A DNA stretch of 10,622 nt from Acidothermaceae bacterium (GTDB lineage Bacteria > Actinomycetota > Actinomycetes > Acidothermales > Acidothermaceae). The notes beneath the pieces were generated by a model. The model did no database searches and was not told the origin of the DNA. It was given only the letters and a program-made list of their open reading frames with translations. Of this stretch, positions 7,223 through 10,622 are shown one piece after another. The stretch covers positions 1 to 10,622 of the forward strand of contig JAICLV010000082.1 in NCBI GenBank assembly GCA_025925185.1, in the 5' to 3' direction. A program made the translations under genes and the position numbers. Position 1 is the stretch's first letter. Each line of letters starts with the position of its first letter.

Positions 7223-8001
7223 AAATCGTGGTCTGCGTCAAGCAGGTGCCCGACACGTGGTCTGAGAAGCGGCTCGATCCCGCCGACCAGACGCTCGACC
7301 GGTCTGCGGCCGACGGCGTCATCGACGAACTCGACACTTACGCCGTCGAAGAAGCCCTGCGGCTCAAGGAATCTCACGAGGGAAGCAGCGTCGTCGTGCT
7401 CGCCATGGGGCCGGCGGCCGCCGCTGAGACCTTGCGCAAGGCGCTGTCGATGGGTGCCGACGAGGCGGTGCACGTGGTCGACGACGCGTTGCACGGCAGC
7501 GACGCGCTGGCGACGTCCCTGGTTTTGGCGAAAGCGATCGAGCACGTCGGCTACGACCTTGTCGTGCTCGGGTCGGAGTCGACAGATGCGCGCATGGGCG
7601 TGATGGCCGCGATGCTCGCCGAGCGGCTGGGGGTGCCGCAGGCGACGCTCGCGAATCGGGTCGAGGTCGACGGCTCGGCGTTGCGCGTCACCCGGCTCAC
7701 AAGTGCGGCGCAAGAAGAAGTCGAGGCGTCGCTGCCGGCGGTGGTCAGCGTGCTGGAGAAAATCAACGAGCCGAGATACCCGTCGTTCAAGGGGATTATG
7801 GCGGCGAAGTCGAAGCCCACCACGACGTTGTCACTCGCCGACCTCGGCGTCGATCCGTCAGCGGTCGGTCTCGGCGCCGCTGCGACGACGGTGCTCGACT
7901 CGACCGCCCGCCCGCCGCGTGGCGAACGCGCGGTCATCAAGGACGACGGTGACGCGGGCGCGCGCATCGCCGACTTCCTCGCTAGCCGCAAACTCGTGTA
8001 G
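7219..8001 (+). CDS. etfB: Electron transfer flavoprotein beta subunit
   Basis: 260 residues, the usual length. With EtfA it forms the cytoplasmic FAD/AMP heterodimer that collects electrons from acyl-CoA dehydrogenases and hands them to ETF:quinone oxidoreductase. The N-terminus MKIVVCVKQVPDT and the GYDLVVLGSESTDARMG stretch (111-127) are typical. The EtfB signature region runs through EASLPAVVSVLEKINEPRYP (169-188) to KGIMAAKSKP (191-200). The ATG at 7219 is chosen because it begins exactly at the family N-terminus and has GGAG (7207-7210) 8 nt upstream. An in-frame extension to 6937 reads antisense to the DUF885 gene and is not family-like. etfA follows 9 nt after the stop, so the two form an operon. 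Group I (non-bifurcating) ETF is likely from the housekeeping context, but this is inferred. Confidence 0.97.
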   Translation: MKIVVCVKQVPDTWSEKRLDPADQTLDRSAADGVIDELDTYAVEEALRLKESHEGSSVVVLAMGPAAAAETLRKALSMGADEAVHVVDDALHGSDALATSLVLAKAIEHVGYDLVVLGSESTDARMGVMAAMLAERLGVPQATLANRVEVDGSALRVTRLTSAAQEEVEASLPAVVSVLEKINEPRYPSFKGIMAAKSKPTTTLSLADLGVDPSAVGLGAAATTVLDSTARPPRGERAVIKDDGDAGARIADFLASRKLV

Positions 8002-8010
8002 AGGACCACC

Positions 8011-8970
8011 ATGGCTGACGTTCTCGTTCTGATCGATCACGCGGACGACGTGGTCGCGAAGCCGTCCCTCGAGTTGTTGACTCTCGCGCGCCGCATCGGC
8101 ACGCCAGTTGCTGTGGTGGTCGGCGCGCCATCGTCGCCCGTCGTCGAAAAGCTCGGCATCTACGGCGCGGGCGCGATTATCAGCTCGGACGGCGAATTGC
8201 TCGCGTCGTCCGTCACCGCTGGCGTTGTCGCGTTGCTGGCGTCGGCGGTCTCGTCGCGCGATGTCGCCGCGGTGTTGCTGCCCTCAACCGCTGAGGGCAA
8301 GGAGATCGCGGGTCGGCTCGCCGTGCGGCTCGACGCCGGGGTGCTGACCGACGCGGTCGACGTCACCTCGTCCGAGGGCGAAGTCGTTGTCGAGCAGTCG
8401 ATTTTCGGTGGGTCGACGGTCGTGCACGCCAAGGCGACGCGTGGCGTTCCGATCATCACCGTGCGGCCGAACAGCGTCGCGCCGGAGGAGTCGCCAGCGT
8501 CGCCGTCGGTTGAAACGGTGGCAGTTTCGGACGACGGCGCGCGGCACGCGAGCGTGGCCTCGCGGTCGGCCGTGACCGCGGGTGGGCGCCCCGGGCTGAC
8601 GGAAGCCTCCGTGGTGGTCGCCGGTGGGCGCGGCGTCGGGGCGGCCGAGAAGTTCGCACTGATCGAGGAGCTGGCCGACGTTTTGTCAGGCGCCGTTGGC
8701 GCGTCGCGGGCGGCCACCGACGCCGGTTGGTACCCGCACGCCGCCCAGGTCGGGCAAACCGGCGTGACCGTCGCGCCGCAGCTCTACATCGCGTGCGGCA
8801 TCTCCGGTGCCATTCAGCACCGCGCCGGCATGCAGACCGCGAAGACGATCGTCGCCATCAACAAGGACGCCGAGGCCCCGATCTTCGAGCTGGCCGACTT
8901 CGGTGTGGTCGGCGACCTACACACGGTCGTCCCGCAGCTGATCGAGGAGATTCGCAAGCGCAAAGGTTGA
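8011..8970 (+). CDS. etfA: Electron transfer flavoprotein alpha subunit
   Basis: 319 residues, full length. This subunit binds the redox-active FAD. The N-terminal domain (about 1-190) is followed by the FAD domain starting at GGRPGLTEASVVVAGGRGVG (191-210). FAD-contact motifs seen: GASRAATDAGW (Arg233), QVGQTG (246-251), CGISGAIQH (262-270) and AINKDAEAPIFE (282-293). The end DFGVVGDLHTVVPQL is also typical. The ATG at 8011 has AGAGGA (8000-8005) 5 nt upstream, overlapping the etfB stop, so the pair is tightly coupled. With the enoyl-CoA hydratase nearby it supports fatty-acid oxidation. No terminator-like hairpin with a T-run is seen after the gene. Confidence 0.98.
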   Translation: MADVLVLIDHADDVVAKPSLELLTLARRIGTPVAVVVGAPSSPVVEKLGIYGAGAIISSDGELLASSVTAGVVALLASAVSSRDVAAVLLPSTAEGKEIAGRLAVRLDAGVLTDAVDVTSSEGEVVVEQSIFGGSTVVHAKATRGVPIITVRPNSVAPEESPASPSVETVAVSDDGARHASVASRSAVTAGGRPGLTEASVVVAGGRGVGAAEKFALIEELADVLSGAVGASRAATDAGWYPHAAQVGQTGVTVAPQLYIACGISGAIQHRAGMQTAKTIVAINKDAEAPIFELADFGVVGDLHTVVPQLIEEIRKRKG

Positions 8971-9021
8971 GCGTCGGCTATTCGCGGGCGGCGTGACGCC
9001 TCGTTGTGCGACGCTTTGCCG
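8971..9021. other. Short gap between etfA and the membrane-protein gene
   Basis: 51 bases with no gene and no convincing promoter. GGCGTGACGCC (8990-9000) is a near-palindrome, but its loop is too tight for a useful terminator. Read-through from etfBA into the next gene is possible. Confidence 0.4.
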
Positions 9022-9606
9022 GTGACCTCATCCACACCGCCGATGCCGCCGGTCGAGCCGGCGCAGCCGGCGCCGTCAGCACCGCCAGCACCGCCAGCAC
9101 CGTCCGGCCAATGGTTGACGCAGGCCCCGCCAGAGCCGAGCGAGCTGCGGGCGATCGTCGTCCTGCTCGTCGTCAACCTCGCGCTGTCCCTGACGCTCAC
9201 CGTGGTCACCATCCTGGCGCGGCACAGCATCGTGAACTACCAGTTGGACCATCGGCACATCACCGACCCGGCGACGCGCAGCACGCTACGGCACGGCTAC
9301 CTCGCCACGATCATCGGTCGGGTGGTCGGCAACATCGTGGTGAGCGTCGTGTACGCGTTCTTGATGCGCGCGCTGTTTCGCGGCCGGCGTTGGGCGTACC
9401 GGCGGGTCATCTGGTTGGCGGCCGCCGGAATCGTTGGCTTGCTGGTGATTCAGGCGTCCCCGTACCCGGTGTGGATGCGCATCGAGCAACTCGTCCAGGC
9501 CCTGGTCCTCGCCGGCCTGCTCTACTTCGTCACCCGACCGCCGGTGCGCGGGTACTTCGCCAAAGGCCTGCCCGGCCGCGACGTGCGGCGATTCCGCCGC
9601 GCGTAA
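9022..9606 (+). CDS. Small membrane protein with Pro/Ala-rich N-terminus and about four transmembrane helices, unknown function
   Basis: 194 residues from the GTG at 9022. I do not recognise the family. Visible: a disordered N-terminus rich in Pro, Ala and Ser (about the first 35 residues, partly encoded by a 9-nt tandem repeat). Four hydrophobic segments follow, near residues 43-65, 92-115, 128-150 and 153-170, with Arg-rich loops (FRGRRWAYRR) and a basic C-terminal tail (RDVRRFRRA) that is probably cytoplasmic. Such proteins are common in actinomycetes. The start is uncertain: TTG at 9004 and ATG at 9043 are in frame, and none has a clear Shine-Dalgarno. It lies 51 bases after etfA on the same strand, but nothing in it suggests a link to ETF. 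The reading frame and helices make a real gene likely; function is not assigned. Confidence 0.8.
   Translation: MTSSTPPMPPVEPAQPAPSAPPAPPAPSGQWLTQAPPEPSELRAIVVLLVVNLALSLTLTVVTILARHSIVNYQLDHRHITDPATRSTLRHGYLATIIGRVVGNIVVSVVYAFLMRALFRGRRWAYRRVIWLAAAGIVGLLVIQASPYPVWMRIEQLVQALVLAGLLYFVTRPPVRGYFAKGLPGRDVRRFRRA
9078..9104 (+). repeat. 9-nt tandem repeat, three copies, within the membrane-protein gene
   Basis: AGCACCGCC is repeated twice, followed by AGCACCGTC. It encodes part of the Pro/Ala-rich N-terminus. Because the unit is a whole number of codons, copy-number change would only alter the length of the disordered segment. Confidence 0.75.
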
Positions 9607-9617
9607 CGGGAGATTGC

Positions 9618-9643
9618 GCAACCCGGCAACCATTCACGGCGTC
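9618..9643 (+). promoter_or_regulatory. Possible ECF-type promoter upstream of the sigma-factor gene
   Basis: GCAACC (9618-9623), 16 nt, then CGTC (9640-9643) resembles the AAC/CGTC layout of ECF sigma promoters and could mean autoregulation. A second GCAACC lies at 9626-9631, and an 8-bp palindrome TTGCGCAA at 9614-9621 overlaps the first. The match is short and could be chance. Confidence 0.3.
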
Positions 9644-9684
9644 CAAGCGGTGTAGCCAAGTAGATCCGCGCAGACAGGGGTGCC

Positions 9685-10188
9685 GTGTTCGAGGAGCCGC
9701 CGGGCTTTCGCGACTACGTCGCTGCGCGTCAGCGTGCTCTCTTGCGCACGGCGCGGATGCTGACCGGAAACCAGCACACCGCGGAGGATCTCGTGCAGGC
9801 GACGTTGGAGCGAGTGTGGCCGCGCTGGTCGCGGATCGCTCGTGACGGCGACCCTGACGCGTACGTCCGCCGGGTGCTGGTCAACACCTATGCGAGTTGG
9901 TGGCGGCGTAAGTGGCGGGCGGAGACCCCGGCGTCGGAGTTGCCGGATGTCCCTCTTCCTGACCCGTATGGGGAGGCCGACCTCGCTGACGCTCTTCGGC
10001 GGCTGCTGCCGACGTTGACGCCGCGGCAGAAAGCGGTTGTGGTGCTGCGGTTCTACGACGACCTCAGCGAGGCCGCCACCGCCGAGGCGCTCGGGTGCTC
10101 GGTCGGCACGGTGAAAAGCCAAACATCGAAAGCGTTGGCGAGGCTGCGCTTGCTGCCCGACCCGCGCGTTACGGAGGCAGGCAGATGA
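9685..10188 (+). CDS. ECF RNA polymerase sigma factor, SigE70-type
   Basis: 167 residues. Sigma region 2 is at about 8-75 (FRDYVAARQRALLRTA, then HTAEDLVQATLERVW and DAYVRRVLVNTYASWWRR). Sigma region 4 is at about 100-155, with the helix-turn-helix LSEAATAEALGCSVGTVKSQ (127-146). The VRRVLVNT..SWWRR and VGTVKSQ..KALARLR patterns are those of the actinobacterial SigE70 group of ECF sigma factors, which redirect RNA polymerase, often to envelope or stress genes. The GTG at 9685 is fixed as the furthest possible start by an in-frame TAG at 9661-9663, and AGGGG lies 4 nt upstream. The stop overlaps the next gene's ATG as ATGA, so the two are translationally coupled. The regulon cannot be deduced. 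Confidence 0.95.
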   Translation: MFEEPPGFRDYVAARQRALLRTARMLTGNQHTAEDLVQATLERVWPRWSRIARDGDPDAYVRRVLVNTYASWWRRKWRAETPASELPDVPLPDPYGEADLADALRRLLPTLTPRQKAVVVLRFYDDLSEAATAEALGCSVGTVKSQTSKALARLRLLPDPRVTEAGR

Positions 10189-10622
10189 ACCCGGACGACG
10201 AGCGCGTGCGACGCGCGCTGCACTCTCTTCAGCCCGATGGTGTCGACGCGCCCGAACTGTTCGACCGGGTTGCGCGTGGGGCGCGTCGCCGACGGCGGGC
10301 CGCGGCTGGCGGCGCGATGTTCGGAGCGGTCGCCGTGGTGTGCGCGGCGGCTGTTGTCCCGGCGGCTCTCGGCGGCAACTCGCATTCGTCGTCCGGCGTG
10401 CAGGCGGCTTCGGGCGACGTCGACCCAGGCTTCACCGGCGTCTCGCCGCAGCCGTCGGCTGCCGTGTCACCGACGCAGGCACCGTCGGCGGCCAGCACGT
10501 CGGTCGCCTCGTCGGTAGCCTCGTCGGTGGCCAACGTCGCGCCGCCGACGCCGTGGCCAACGGATACTTCCGGTTGCCCGACGATCAACTCATTGCCGCC
10601 GGGAGCCAACGCGGAGGCGGAC
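10185..10622 (+). CDS. Single-pass membrane protein, probable partner or anti-sigma factor of the adjacent ECF sigma; 3' end outside window
   Basis: The frame is open from the ATG at 10185 to the last base, 146 codons without a stop, so the gene is truncated by the window. The ATG overlaps the sigma stop (ATGA), and GGAGG (10173-10177) stands 7 nt upstream, a strong start. Layout: a charged cytoplasmic N-terminus (1-38, ending in an RRRRR cluster); one hydrophobic helix at about 41-62; then an outside segment rich in Ser, Ala, Pro and Val with a TSSVA/SSVA repeat, and Cys131 shortly before the edge. The N-in topology follows from the Arg cluster. SigE70-type sigma genes are often followed by such proteins. 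Anti-sigma activity is an inference: I see no zinc-binding HxxxCxxC motif. The outer part could sense a cell-wall signal or be a linker to a folded domain beyond the window. Confidence 0.85.
   Translation, partial: MNPDDERVRRALHSLQPDGVDAPELFDRVARGARRRRRAAAGGAMFGAVAVVCAAAVVPAALGGNSHSSSGVQAASGDVDPGFTGVSPQPSAAVSPTQAPSAASTSVASSVASSVANVAPPTPWPTDTSGCPTINSLPPGANAEAD
10497..10532 (+). repeat. 12-nt tandem repeat, three copies, in the membrane-protein gene
   Basis: The unit (A/T)CG TCG GTN GCC occurs at 10497-10508, 10509-10520 and 10521-10532, differing mainly in the wobble base. It encodes (T/S)SVA three times in the outside linker. The unit is four codons, so expansion or loss keeps the frame. Confidence 0.75.

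Noticed and set aside
8990..9000. GGCGTGACGCC near-palindrome after etfA as a terminator
   Set aside because: The stem is about 4-5 bp with a 1-3 nt loop and no T-run, so it is not a credible terminator.
9078..9104. Tandem AGCACCGCC repeats as a possible CRISPR or binding-site array
   Set aside because: The units are contiguous without spacers and encode part of a Pro/Ala-rich protein segment; a simple coding repeat explains them.
9006..9845. Plus-strand frame of 279 codons across the membrane-protein gene and the sigma start
   Set aside because: It lacks the hydrophobic helices and sigma motifs of the true frames, and its composition is Arg/Ala-rich.

Overview
The window is G+C-rich, gene-dense DNA whose protein families point to an actinomycete (Actinomycetota). 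The clues are an actinobacterial-type GlgP, a GlgX with the usual actinobacterial N-terminus, a SigE70-type ECF sigma factor, several GTG starts and apparently leaderless genes. I cannot name a genus. There is no tRNA, rRNA, IS element, integrase or CRISPR array, and no intergenic gap approaches 300 bases. It looks like ordinary chromosomal core metabolism with a regulatory pair at the right edge.

Left block (1-4770), glycogen breakdown. The 3' two-thirds of glgP (alpha-glucan phosphorylase, + strand) meets a minus-strand pair, glgX (debranching enzyme) followed by an FCSD/sulfide:quinone-oxidoreductase-like flavoprotein. The last two are separated by one base and so look translationally coupled. 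glgP and the flavoprotein gene overlap tail to tail by 8 bases. GlgP and GlgX act in sequence on glycogen: phosphorolysis of outer chains, then removal of the stubs at branch points.

Middle block (4829-8970), fatty-acid/acyl-CoA oxidation. An enoyl-CoA hydratase (+) diverges from glgX across 58 bases. It converges on a DUF885-type putative metallopeptidase (-), which in turn diverges from etfB-etfA (+), the electron transfer flavoprotein that takes electrons from acyl-CoA dehydrogenases. The short divergent regions carry TANNNT -10-like hexamers. Two of them stand exactly 7 nt before a start codon, as in leaderless actinobacterial transcripts. The etfB leader appears to hold a five-codon mini-ORF whose stop overlaps the etfB start.

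Right block (9022-10622), envelope and regulation. It holds a small four-helix membrane protein with a Pro/Ala-rich N-terminus, an ECF sigma factor of the SigE70 type, and the 5' part of a single-pass membrane protein that overlaps the sigma gene by ATGA. That last protein is probably the sigma factor's partner or anti-sigma factor and runs off the end of the window.

I found no clearly new multi-gene system. The most unusual items are the etfB leader mini-ORF, the back-to-back DUF885/etfB promoter, the glgX-flavoprotein coupling and the sigma-linked membrane protein.
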